From contig NC_087382.1 of NCBI RefSeq assembly GCF_963675165.1, forward strand, positions 1,674,001-1,738,000: a DNA stretch of 64,000 nt. Reading direction: 5' to 3'. A program made the position numbers and the translations under genes. Positions 43,281 through 54,997 of the stretch are shown in pieces (the stretch's first letter is position 1; every line of letters starts with the position of its first letter). The stretch is from Halichondria panicea (lineage: Eukaryota > Porifera > Demospongiae > Suberitida > Halichondriidae). A model generated the notes under the pieces. The model did not search any database. It was not told the origin of the DNA and was given only the letters and a program-made list of their open reading frames with translations.

Positions 43281-43939
43281 TACCGTATAGCGCGAAATTT
43301 TCGAGGGTCTTAATTTTCGCGGATTTTGTGGGTTAGCAATCCTACACGAAAATTAAGTCCACGAAAAATTGTTCTTTAATAGAATTATCTGCTATAACGT
43401 GCAAAGATTTAAAGGCGTGGCTTCCGGTATATGGGGTGCCGTTTGTGTCAAAATATTGAAAACAAAAACACAAGGTTTTGGTGGTATTTAGTAAACAACT
43501 GAGGGTGTTTAGTAAACAACTGAAGGCATTTAAATGACTGAGGGTATTCTCTTCAGCGAGTAAAAGTCAATACTAGGCGTTTGTCTACTCCACTTAATTA
43601 ACAGAGTGTGAATTCATCTGGGCGCAGTAGAGCTCTAGCTATAGCTACAGAATTCTAGAAGTCGTGCACATGCACTGTGCATGCGCACAACCTTGTGCCC
43701 TGCACACCTCCCTAATACTAGGAGCAGATTACAGATTTATTTTTTAGTCAGTTGTTTACTAAATACCCTCAGTCGTAGTCAAAACCTTGTGTTTTTGTCA
43801 TCAATATTTTGATACAAACGGCACCCCATATATCGGTAAGCAGTCATTCCGCGAACATTGTGCAACGAATTGCTTTTACATGTAGAGGCCATTCGATTCA
43901 CGAAATATAAATGCCTCGAAAATTTCGTGCTATATGGTA
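43281..43939. mobile_element. TACCGTATAGCG-family MITE split by a second element
   Basis: The left part 43281-43429 and right part 43832-43939 together match the element at 8990-9219; the break falls inside GGCTTCCGGTAAGCAG. The right terminus has decayed (GCTATATGGTA). Confidence 0.8.
43430..43831. mobile_element. Foldback element nested in the MITE
   Basis: TATGGGGTGCCGTTTGTGTC at the left is mirrored by ATACAAACGGCACCCCATA at the right, with arms of about 100 bp including ACAAAAACACAAGGTTTTG and TTTAGTAAACAACTG. Flanks GGTA and (T)CGGTA suggest a short duplicated target of about 6-8 bp. Confidence 0.75.
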
Positions 43940-44239
43940 GAAATAGGACAGCACTGCCTATAAATATCATATCTCATATAGACATAATTATGCTAAAGAT
44001 CAGTCCTTATATACACCTGATTCTGTTGCCATAGTAATAATTATACCTTTTTAAGCTGTGGCTGTGCACAGAGAATGATTCCTACTTCTTCAGACATAAC
44101 ATGACATTATTTTCAATCCTTGTTCCTTTTAATGCACACTTACTAGCCAGACTATTAATTCCTTTATTGAAGGACGGCTATTGAAACAGTGGACCTCTCT
44201 TCTGTATAGGAGTGTGCACGTGGTCATTTTATTTTAATT

Positions 44240-44414
44240 TTCGTATACTTTTAACTTTTAAACTGCTCATTTTGTATTTTAAATATTCGTACAGCTCAGG
44301 ATTGCGGTAGAATAGTTTCGTAGTTTTAATTTTCGTATATATAATTATACAATTATTTTATGATGCTCACAATACGAACATCTCCACCATACGAAAATAA
44401 CCCGCTATACGGTA
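44240..44414. mobile_element. Degenerate TACCGTATAGCG-family MITE
   Basis: The right end AAAATAACCCGCTATACGGTA is intact. The left end is not clear, but TTTTCGTATAC-like motifs on both sides suggest inverted halves. Confidence 0.5.
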
Positions 44415-44508
44415 TCACAAAAAACTATTTCAAAACTGAAACTACGTAAAATTAAGCACAACAAAATCACACATTACTAAAATATCCTTTATCAAGTTGT
44501 CATGATAA

Positions 44509-47500
44509 CTACTGGTCGCTAGGGGTGTCAGGTGACCTCGCTGGATTGGCCCCACCAGCCGAGCGATGAGAATGAACACACTTCCAATCACCTCCAAATT
44601 TCTGCCAGATCCTGGTCTCTGGAATACTCACTGAGTGAGCCACGCCTTCCCTACACGAAATACAAGTCATGTGATATCACATCACTCACAGCACACCCTC
44701 CCCAGAGGAGGTCCGACACGAGTACCTCGATTAGGCGAGTTAATCAGTCACATGCAACAAACTTTACTGTTGTATTTACAGGTGACCAAGCCTAATCGAG
44801 GTACTCGTGTCTACCTCCTCTGCAGTACAGCATACATGTACAACATGACATACATTCTAAAGCAATTAACATTTTAAACAGGCCTTTCAAAAAGCTCTAC
44901 AAAATGCGAAATTAGACAATTCTTATAAGTTACAGACACTTAAAGTTACCTCTCAAGATAATGATGCATGATTGCATGTGCTTACTTGTTGACTGTTTGG
45001 ATGAGGCGGATGTACGCACAATAAGCGCCTGAGTCTCCCAACATCTGAACCTTGGGTGTGATCATGGACTGTTGTATGGCAGAGGGGGACGCAGGCACTG
45101 TGTGTGTGGTGTGGGTGGGTGGGTGGACAGTGTGTGTGGGGGGGTTGGGGATGGACGGTGTGTGGGGGAGTGGGGATGGACAGTGTGTGTGTGGGGGAGT
45201 GGGGATGGACGGTGTGTGAGGGGTGGGGGTGGACAGTGTGTGTGTGTGTGAGGGGTGGGGGTGGACAGTGTGTGTGTGTGTGAGGGGTGGGGGTGGACAG
45301 TGTGTGTGTGTGGGGGAGTGGGGATGGACAGTGTGTGAGGGGTGGGGGTGGACAGTGTGTGTGTGTGGGGGAGTGGGGATGGACAGTGTGTGAGGGGTGG
45401 GGGTGGACAGTGTGTGTGTGTGGGGGAGCGGAGATGGTGAGGGGTGGGGGTGGACAGTGTGTGTGTGTGTGAGGGGTGGGGGTGGACAGTGTGTGTGTGT
45501 GAGGGGTGGGGGTGGACAGTGTGTGTGTGTGAGGGATGGGGGTGTGTGAGGGGTGGACAGTGTGTGTGTGTGAGGGGGATGAAACTTACAATGGTCAAAG
45601 TAGAACTTGTGAAACTCCATCCCAGTGACAAGTTGAGCGCATGCTTCAGGTTCAAAGCACGTCATGTCTTCAGTACACAGCTTCCTGCACACACAACATC
45701 AAGTAATAATATATACATGTAACACGTACCGTATTACTAACTTAGATGGTAAAAAACCTAGACTTTGCGATCTGGCAAGGACCGTGATGATCATACAAGT
45801 AAATGATGAAGTATTTACGATTATAAAGAGCTCAAAAATCGCAAAATTATGTTTGATGCTTGCAAAACACGGAGCATCGAAATCGGACAATCTGAATACA
45901 AAAGCACTCAAAGATGGCTACCAGTGATTATACTAGATCACGATTGCATAGTTTCCTCAACTCACGAGTATTCTTTGTAGTCTTTGTCAGCAATGGAGTT
46001 GATGAGACGTTGTGTGACCTGAACTATCTCCTTCTCCTCTGCCGTGTGAGAACCTAGGGGTGTGGTGTGTAGGTGTGTGGTGTGTGGGTGTGTGTGATGT
46101 GTGGAGGGTGTGGAGGCAACTTGAGTTTAGAGGCAACAATGTCAAGACTAAACATTTAGGTATTTCAGCAACTATTTTTGACAGCCCCTAAGTTTAGTTT
46201 GGATCAACCTAAGCATTCTGCAGGAGGTCTATCACATGATTTGTTAGATCAAAGATATAGGACTACACAAAATCCATCAATTTCCACTAAAACAAAGGCT
46301 ATAAAATTATGGTTTTAATTGCGTTTTTTTTCACAAGCATTTCGGAACTACATTGTGTATCTGACCAAAACAAAGACTTTCTCCAGAGCACAGCTTTAGG
46401 ACCTCTATATTAATTGGGGCCATAACTACATGTAGATACAGTAAGCCACACCCACCTGAGTCCTCCTCCTGTACTGTGACCTCTGCCGGAGTGGTCGGCT
46501 TGTTAGCCCTGGAGCTGACTATAGAAGAGAAAAGGAATATATTCAACAACCAGTAGGCATACATACAATAAACCATTACAGTATACATGTACGTACAGTG
46601 ATGTGTCCAGCATTTCCCAAGGTGGTCAATCCTCGATCTCAATTCAACACACACATTTTAATTAAGAGCTAACATGTAGTAAACTAGCTAGCCTAAGAGT
46701 AAACTAGACCTAAGAGATGGTTAGTTTTGTCTAGAGGTGGTTAGTTTTGTCTAGAGATGGTTAGTTTTGTCTAGAGGTGGTTAGTACCGCACATCCTGTT
46801 GTGAATATGATATGCCAGTATATGCCAGCTAAACAGCTCAGAGGTCAAATTATAGTTTCTGTTCCAGTCGCATAGTACACTGATTAGATTACACTCAATT
46901 ACCATGAATCCAATTAGCGTAATTAGTGTCAGTGTATGGTCAGAGGAGGTACGACACACGAGTATCCTTGATTAGGTTTGGTCATGTGTAAATTCAACAG
47001 TAAAGTCATTGTTGCATGTGACTAATTAACTCAATTTCAGCCTAATCGAGGTACTCGTGTCGGACCTCCTCTGGTGTATGGTGAGCCCTTTCCATTGATC
47101 TGGGTAGGGATCAACTCGATGTGTTCTACCTATCGATGCAGTCGATAAACACATTGAGACGATTGATCCTTTTATTTTGGGACACAAACACATTTTTGTA
47201 TTTTGCCATCGCCATTTTAGGCTGACCATAGTACAGTACACACATGTAAGCCAACACACTACAAAGCACAAGAAATGATTGTTTATCTTGCACAACGGAA
47301 CCAAAACAAACGCCAAGTACTAGTACAAGCGCAAATGGAACAGAAACTATAATTTGGCCTCTACTGTATTACACGCGTATGTACTACGGACATGTGCTGT
47401 AGCAAGGGATTTGGCCCAAAAAAGGTATGACCTTCATGTAGGTCTATACAGGGTGTCATACAGGGGGGGAAGAGGGGAATATCCCCCCTAGCTCCAATTC

Positions 47501-50500
47501 CCCCCCCTTTCAAGTACTAGTTGTATGACTGAGTGTCCATAGCTGGGTATTGAAATAACAGTTGACCTTTTTTTAGCTGATTACTTTTCTCGTTTCCCCC
47601 TCTACTTCAAAATCCTGTATGACACCCTGGTCTAATCTATACTACCCTTGAATCATTATGAGACTATGACAAGCCCTAGTTCACAGAATGTCCGAGTTGC
47701 TGTGGGGAATACAAAACCAGTCTCGAAATACTGGTGTTTGTGTTTATGTGATTACTCTCTTGGATGCTAATAGATTAAGAAGCTACTACTCTACTGTACA
47801 GCCATTTTTACCATGAGAGAGTTCTAATAATACAAAAAAAAAATCGAAACTATGAGTAATCGAAATACTGTATTAAGTAACATTGAAGGCCATTACATAT
47901 AAAGCTTACAAACACATACAACTGGAATGCAATAATTATTAAAAGAGCTAGAGATCAGGAGATGCGTGTTGTACCTCCTCTGGATTGAGCCAGGCTTCCA
48001 TACAAACTTGCCACACCCACCAACTGAATGTATTATTATACTGTATATCGGGTTTAGAATGCGAGGTTAATCGATTGCGAATGACACTGTACAAGCATTG
48101 ATTGCATTTTTGCATGCAAAGCTGGGAAATTGCATGCACATGCTCACTCCTTGCACTATGTGAAGAATCGCAATTCGTGATCGAAAGAACGTCGCATTCT
48201 AAACCTGATATACGATGACTTACAGAAGGTTGACGACCTCTTGGTGACCAGGAAGACAGTGTGAGCAGCTGCCTTGAGTTTCCTGCGAGCATTGAACTTC
48301 CTGAGGACAGTGATGGTCTCTTGACGGTGAACCTTGGACGCTTCCTTGTCACGGTTCTATAGGGGGTGGGTGGGGCTTAATACTGACCACACCCATATAT
48401 CGTAATGAGTGCGTACCTTGATCCAGGGATGTTGTAGGGCTTCGTTTGCAGTGATGCGTTTTAATTGGTCGCCCGTCATCATCTTGTTGATGAGGTCCTT
48501 AGCCGAGGAAGTCACTGTGTCCCACTCAGGAGCAGGGTACTGTGTGTGTGTGTGGTGTGGGCGTGAGTGTGTACGTGTGTGGTGTGGGCGTGAGTGTGTA
48601 AGTGTGTGTGTGTGTGCAATTTAGTTGACCGTATTGTTAAAATTTCTCACATCAAAACGGCCCTTTTTGATTTGCTCAAACATCTTGGCCTGATTGTCGT
48701 CCCAGAATGGCGGGTAACCGACCAATAGGATGTAGAGCACGACGCCACACGCCCACGTATCCACTGGGTACGAGTAAGGCTCCTTACGAAGCACTTCAGG
48801 GGACAAGTAGCCGGGTGTGCCCGCAAAACCTGAGAGTGTGTGTGTGTGGGGGGGGGGGGAGGTAGAGTGTTAAGTTGACCTATATACAGTGTCTTATACA
48901 ATGTACATTGTACACAGAGATACCATCATTATTGTATAGAATACAAAGTAACAGAATAAAGATACCATGCAACTACTATCATGTACTTCACAAAGGGCCA
49001 CATTTATTATTCATGGTGAAAAACGCATCTACAGAAGAATGATCTCAAAAGCATAAAAATACAAAGGTACAGTATAAATTAATTAAGACACCTTAATCAT
49101 AGAAGACAGAGGGGTGGGGGGAGAGGACAGCATAACTACATGTGTACAAGTACTTCACAAAGATACTGTTACAGAAGACAAGGGGGTACAGTATAATTAT
49201 AGTACTACAATGGTTCCCTAAAGATACCACACACCCACCCACCCACCGTAATAGTGACGTGCGTCCATGGCCTCCACTGCCAGTCCAAAGTCAGCAAGTT
49301 TCACATTAGCTCCGGGAGTACGACTAGCCAGCAGGAGGTTCTCAGGCTGAGGGGGAGAGAGAGGGGTGAGGGGGAGAGGGGTGAGGGGGAGAGGGGGGAG
49401 GGGGGAGAGAAAGGAGTGAGGGAGAGAGGGGTGAGGGTAGGGGGGGTTGAATTGGTATAGGAAAGAATCCATACCACAATAATTATAAGGATTTCTTTCT
49501 GCTAATTAAACAAATTACCACTAGAAGAGGAACACACTATCTGCTAACTATCATGAGAATACACGTGAAACCACTGAAGGAAGTCACACCCACATACCCC
49601 ATATCACACACACACCCCACACCACATCTCACACACAACACCTCACACACCTTGATGTCACGATGTATGATACGATTCTCATGGCAATATTGGACACTCT
49701 CCAGGATCTGCTGGATGCAATGAGAGGCGTCCTTCTCTGAGTAGAACTCCCTAGCAACAATATCATCGAATAGTTCCCCCCCGGTGATGAGGTCAAATAC
49801 CATGTAGCGTACGTCATGCTCTTGAAATACTTGGTGCAGTTGAACTGTGTGTGAGTGTGTGTGTGCGGTGGGTGATGGGTGGGTGGTATGTGTGAGTGTG
49901 TGTGGAGTGTGGGGGTGTGGATTAGGGTCCCAGGGATGTGCTCACACTAGTCGATGGAACCACCTCTAGACAACCTCTTAGGCCTAGTCTACCACATAAC
50001 ACAATGTACATAATAATAGGCTGTAAAAAGAGGCAATTTTGAATGTGAAATTGAGATTGAGGATTGACCACTTTCGAGTATTCTAAGCACATCCACCGAC
50101 TGTCCGTCTAAACACACCATCTGATAGAGCTCCCTAAGAGCTACAAAATACATTTTGAAATCGGACACTCTGGACTAAAGTTACGGGTCCTTCTGTGAGT
50201 GTGGGGGCGTGTGTGTGCGTGTGTGTGTGTGTGGAGGCTGCTACCTCAACACACACACGTACAATGTACATACCAATGTTTTCATGCTTGAGCAGCCGGC
50301 AGACTCTGACCTCTCTCTCCAGCTTCTGCACGTCTGAGGAATAAAGACACAATTACAAAGGAAGTAACACAGCTATAAAAACAAACTGATATTGCTTCCC
50401 ACCTACATGTACATGTCCGTACATGCACCTCCCTAGTAAAGTGGCAGTACAGAATTATAAATTAAATGTTATGCTCATTAAAGTTCCTTAGGATAACTGC

Positions 50501-50664
50501 ATGAACAAAAAAATATACAGTGGATTTTAATTTTCGGAATTATTTTACCACATATTTTAAAGTGGCTGTACCTCGTGAGGTTAGTTTCCGTGTGTTGATG
50601 ATCTTGACAGCAAACTCATCTTTTGTGTCTTTCTGTACCGCTTTCTTGACAATACTGAATGCAC

Positions 50665-50709
<45 letters not shown>

Positions 50710-50765
50710 TGTGTGTGTGTGATGTGTGGGTGTGTGGATGGTGGGAGTGTTGGGAGTGTGTGGTG

Positions 50766-50823
<58 letters not shown>

Positions 50824-51006
50824 CATACATAACACGATATTGAAAGACATCTCTAGCACTGTATGTTTAATTTTACGAATAGTATAATATAGTGCATGTT
50901 GGACCCAACACCTCCTGTACTGTACTGTGTATGTCAGCACTCACTTTCCAAGCTCTTCTTTGATGTCATATTTGGAGGAAAACGGTTTACTGTCTACTTC
51001 ACTCAT
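44509..51006 (-). CDS. CAMK2: Calcium/calmodulin-dependent protein kinase II (complete)
   Basis: 13 exons on the minus strand: 50945-51006, 50572-50666, 50274-50333, 49651-49844, 49247-49346, 48651-48829, 48417-48539, 48224-48356, 46456-46518, 45966-46038, 45590-45684, 44986-45097, 44509-44626. They sum to 469 codons including TAG with phases agreeing at every junction. Start [20 protein letters not shown]; Gly loop LGKGAFSIV; ATP lysine in FAVKII; catalytic [39 protein letters not shown] ends the kinase. The regulatory exon keeps VHRQET (autophosphorylation threonine) and KFNARRKLK (calmodulin binding). A short linker is followed by the association domain ([46 protein letters not shown]), which builds the dodecamer. 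It acts in the cytosol as a calcium-pulse decoder. Several acceptors sit directly in CA repeats. The divergent neighbour is the annexin gene. Confidence 0.95.
44704..44821. mobile_element. MITE of the AGAGGAGGTNCGACA family, copy 1
   Basis: AGAGGAGGTCCGACACGAGT to ACTCGTGTCTACCTCCTCT, with inner arms CCTCGATTAGGC/GCCTAATCGAGG. It lies in the last CaMKII intron. Other copies: 46941-47072, 51129-51229, 52163-52294, 55416-55558. Confidence 0.85.
45100..45580. repeat. GT-rich minisatellite in a CaMKII intron
   Basis: Units of GTGAGGGGTGGGGGTGGACA plus GTGTGTGTGT, about 28-50 bp and variable, repeated over 15 times. It fills most of the intron between the two association-domain exons and touches the acceptor of exon 44986-45097. 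Proline/threonine-rich frames across it are shadows. Confidence 0.9.
46941..47072. mobile_element. MITE of the AGAGGAGGTNCGACA family, copy 2
   Basis: CAGAGGAGGTACGACACACG to CGTGTCGGACCTCCTCTGG, interior ATTAGG/CCTAAT arms, CaMKII intron. Confidence 0.85.
47446..47635. repeat. Foldback with TACAGGGTGTCATACAGG termini
   Basis: Inverted with CTGTATGACACCCTGGT; G-run and C-run rich interior. CaMKII intron. Related in style to 30364-31049. Confidence 0.6.
50669..50821. repeat. (TG)n microsatellite abutting CaMKII exon 2 acceptor
   Basis: About 150 bp of TG units with a short interruption (GGATGGTGGGAGTGTTGGGA). On the minus strand it ends in CACACAG directly before exon 2. Confidence 0.9.
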
Positions 51007-51402
51007 GATTGCAAGTAGTCAACGTCTCTGATCTCAAACAACAACAAAAAACAGCTAACACCAGTGCAGTGCAGTACAGTCACAGTCGAGTCCAGCTCTT
51101 TCCCACTGAACGAACAGGCACAGAGGTCGAGGAGGTACGATATCCGCGTGTCATCCACATTCCGAACTTTGACCTAAGGAATGAGTGTCTAAAACGTTTC
51201 CTTTGACACAGATGTTGTACCTCCTCTGGAACAGGCAGTAATAAAGTGGGAGTGGCTGGATCACGTGACACACCTCAAGGGCTGAGAGCTGACCTCCTAC
51301 TTTTTAGCTTTTCTCTCGCTGAGCAGCAGTACAGTCGCGGCTTTGTACTCTTGTGTCTCTAGTGACCAGATCCTTGCAGCAGTCTATATATATATATATA
51401 TA
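51007..51402. promoter_or_regulatory. Divergent promoter region, CaMKII / annexin
   Basis: 396 bp between the two start codons. It holds a diverged AGAGGAGGT MITE (51129-51229) and a TA microsatellite ending 2 bp before the annexin ATG (TCTATATATATATATATATA). No other motif is assigned. Confidence 0.5.
51129..51229. mobile_element. MITE of the AGAGGAGGTNCGACA family, copy 3, in the divergent promoter
   Basis: CGAGGAGGTACGATATCCGC to TGTTGTACCTCCTCTGG; inner arms less conserved than in other copies. Confidence 0.7.
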
Positions 51403-54400
51403 ATGGCCTACCCTCCACCCGGTCCCCCTGGAGCTGGAGTAAGTGACACATGTACACAGTGCTTGAGTGCTCTATAAATATTAAACTACCGGTAGCTTAT
51501 CTTGTGTATCTGTATTCTTTATATTCTCTAGCTAGCTAGCTTAGTGTGCATGCACATTTAGCTTTGTGTGGTGTGTGTGTGTGTGTACCTTGTTAACATG
51601 AACACTCTCTACATGTTATTGTATAGTAATCGTTCGTTTACAACGAATTTTGTGGGATGATATATTTTATTATGTTAATTATAATTATGTTATTATTACA
51701 GGGTTATCCTCCCCCTGCTGGGGGTCCTGGCTACCCCCCTGTTAGCGGCTATCCTGCCCCTATGGGAGGACTCGGTTACCCGCCCCCTGCTGGAGGTCCC
51801 GCTGGTTACCCCCCACAAGCAGGGTTCGCTAGTGAGTGTGTTCTGTTGTCATTGTGACTATACGCAGTGACCGTGTAATAAAAACAACAATTGAAGTTTT
51901 CGTTTTCAATGATCTGTTTTGAGAGATTCTTGAAAGATAAAGGAAAAAAGCCGTACAATGTATACAGTACATACGTAGTGATCTGATCGACAGTCGTACT
52001 GTTGAATAGAGCTGCCTTCCTGTTAATACAGTGTCAGGTTTCAGTTTAGCTATGTTAACTTCAAATGTATGTAGTGCAAATATGTAGGAGGTGTGTTGCC
52101 TTTAAAAGCATTAACATATTCATAGGAACTTACATGTTATTATGTTATCATGTGCCCTACAGCAGAGGAGGTCTGACATGCCTGCACAAATCACTACCAG
52201 TTCAGTGTATTTGCCCTGAAAGTTATCACGTGACCTAATGACATCAATGCACTGAATTTATAGTGATTCATGCACGCATGTCGGACCTCCTCTGACCCTA
52301 TAGTGCAGTGTCAGTGTAACCATGTACCCCCCACAGCCAGCAGTGTCAGTAGTGTAACTATGTACCCCCCACAGTGCCTATGGGCGGCCCCCCACAGCCT
52401 GCAGGGCAATCCTACGGTGCACCAGGAGCTGGATATGGACAACCACCTGCCACAGGTAAACTTTGCACACGCCTCTCTCCGTGTATAATTATCAAGACTG
52501 CATGAATACACTTCTGATTAGATCTTGTGGTTAGATTGGTGCATGCAGGTATGATAACTAGATTTTATAGCAGGGGAATTTTCGCAGGTGCAAATTTTCA
52601 CTATTTGGCTTGAAAGTGTCAGAAAAAATTGTTGCACTTCAGTGCTCTCTATACAGTTATGCTGAGTTAGCTGGTATCTGGCTAATGGTTAGGCATTACA
52701 CAAGCAGGCGATATCGGGCCCATCTTTCAGAGGAAGTGGGTGTGGGGACGAGGCTATCTATGGAAGTATTTGATTTTGAGCCTGTAAAATGCATTATAAT
52801 TATATGCTCTCCCCACCTTGTCTCAGGCTACCCCCCTGTTAGTGGGTTTGGAGGATATCCTGGCCAACCCCCTGCGGCTGGCTACCCAGGCCAACCCCCT
52901 GCTGCTGGATACCCCGGCCAACCCCCTGCTGCTGGATACCCCGGCCAGCCCCCTGCTGCTGGATACCCCGGCCAACCCCCTGCTGCTGGGTACCCGGGCC
53001 AACCCCCTGCTGCCGCTGGGTACCCAGGCCAACCCCCTGCTGCTGCTGGATACCCCGGGCAACCCCCCGCTGCCGGGGGGTACCCTGGTCAACCCCCTGC
53101 TGCTGGATACCCACAACAACCACCAACAAGTATGTGCTACATACTAGAACTATATAATAATTATAATTATATAATCATAACTATTTAGGTGGTTACCCAG
53201 CGCAACAGCCTCCTGCGACAGGCTATCCCGCTCAAGCCCCACCCACTAACTACCCCCCTCAAGGGCAACCCCCTGCACAGCCAGCTGGTCACGCACCACC
53301 CCCCAGTCAACCAGCACCACCCACTCAACAGGTATATAGCCCCCCCTATACTCTATAATGGAGTTTGCAGAATCTTTGCAATACACCAGTAAAAGCGTGG
53401 AGTGTTATACGCGTTCCGTACATGGATCATATGTACACAGTGTGGTCTGTTTTACTACTTAATGTATGAGCATTTCCCATACAAGGAACGCATAGTGCTC
53501 AACACTTTTATTCGTGTGTTGCAAAGATTCTGCAAACTCCAGTATCCTTATTTAGATACCACTTGAGTGTATTTGATTATTGTTGCTATACCTGGTGCTC
53601 TATTACTATCTGCTATCTGCTATTAAATATGCTTTTTTACATCTGCATGCAATATAAAGTACGTGCATTAATCAATGTTAAATTGTATAGCAAACCTTCT
53701 GGGGATTTGTTTTCTGAGTTTTCCAAGTTTTTCCGAGTTTTTAAGATTTATCCCTAATCTTTCTTGGTTATAATGATATTATTACTTCAGGTGACAGCTG
53801 CCATGTCCAAGATGACTGTATCCCAGGGTCATGGTACAATCATTGCTGCCGCGTCTTTTGACCCCGAGACTGACGCTGCCGTCTTCCGTAAAGCAATGAA
53901 AGGAATTGGTAATTATTTTTTATTTTTTTATTCGTTACAATGTATGTGGATTGTATTTTGGTTTGTTGTCTACAGGTACGGACGAAGCTGCCATCATCAA
54001 TCTACTGGTTGCTAGGACCAACGCTCAGCGACAACAGATCCGACAGAAGTTCAAGCTCATGTATGGAAAAGTACGTGATCTATGTGTTTCTCGAAAATTA
54101 GCTATTTTTGTCTGCTCTAGACTCTAGTTGGAATTTTCCAATTTACAGCTAAAATGTACATTTAGTACATAGCTCATTGACAGAGCTACAAGATTGTGCG
54201 TTTAGATCAAATGTTTATTCCGAGTCGACTCGACTCTAGTACCTTTGTATTTTATCAAAATTAGCCTGTTTTGATAGTTAATAAAAATATTATTGGTACA
54301 GTACACCATTGTTATCATTACCTGTTTCTCTCTCACAGGATCTTATTAACGAGCTCAAGTCTGAGTTGAGTGGCAACTTTGAGAACGCTATCCTGGCCAT

Positions 54401-54917
54401 GTTGGAACCCTCCACCCTGTATGATGCCAAGTGCTTGCGTAGAGCCATGCGTGGAGCTGGCACTGATGAGGGTGCTCTCATTGAGATCCTCTGCACTAGG
54501 ACCAACAAGGAGGTACTGGACATCAAAGCCGAGTACAAGAGCCGTGAGTGGGTGTGTGTGGGTGTGTGTGTGTGTGCTAGTGTACGTGGGTGTTAGAGGC
54601 TACATGTATGTGCATGTGTGGGGGGGGGGGCTAATGCTTTCCAATGAAGAGAAAGCATAGCCTTTGTGTTTTCTCCGAAATTAGCGTGTGGCTGGAATCT
54701 GTATGTGTATAGTGTGACAGTGACAGCTAGTCTGTGCAGTGTGTACAAGGCAGTGGCAGAGTGTACCTCCTACGTGTGATATTATGGTATTCATCCATAC
54801 CACTCTAGACTATGGTCGTGACCTAGAGAAGGATGTTGTGAGTGAGACCAGTGGACACTTCAAGCGTCTCCTCGTGTCAATGTGTCAGGTACTAACAACA
54901 TCGGTGATGATTATGCC

Positions 54918-54997
<80 letters not shown>

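Noticed and set aside
44982-45692. Proline/threonine/histidine-rich ORFs on the minus strand
   Set aside because: Low-complexity reading through the GT-rich minisatellite in a CaMKII intron; only the ends coincide with real exons.
50540-50940. His/Thr-rich ORFs near CaMKII exon 2
   Set aside because: (CA)n translation, apart from the real exon 50572-50666.
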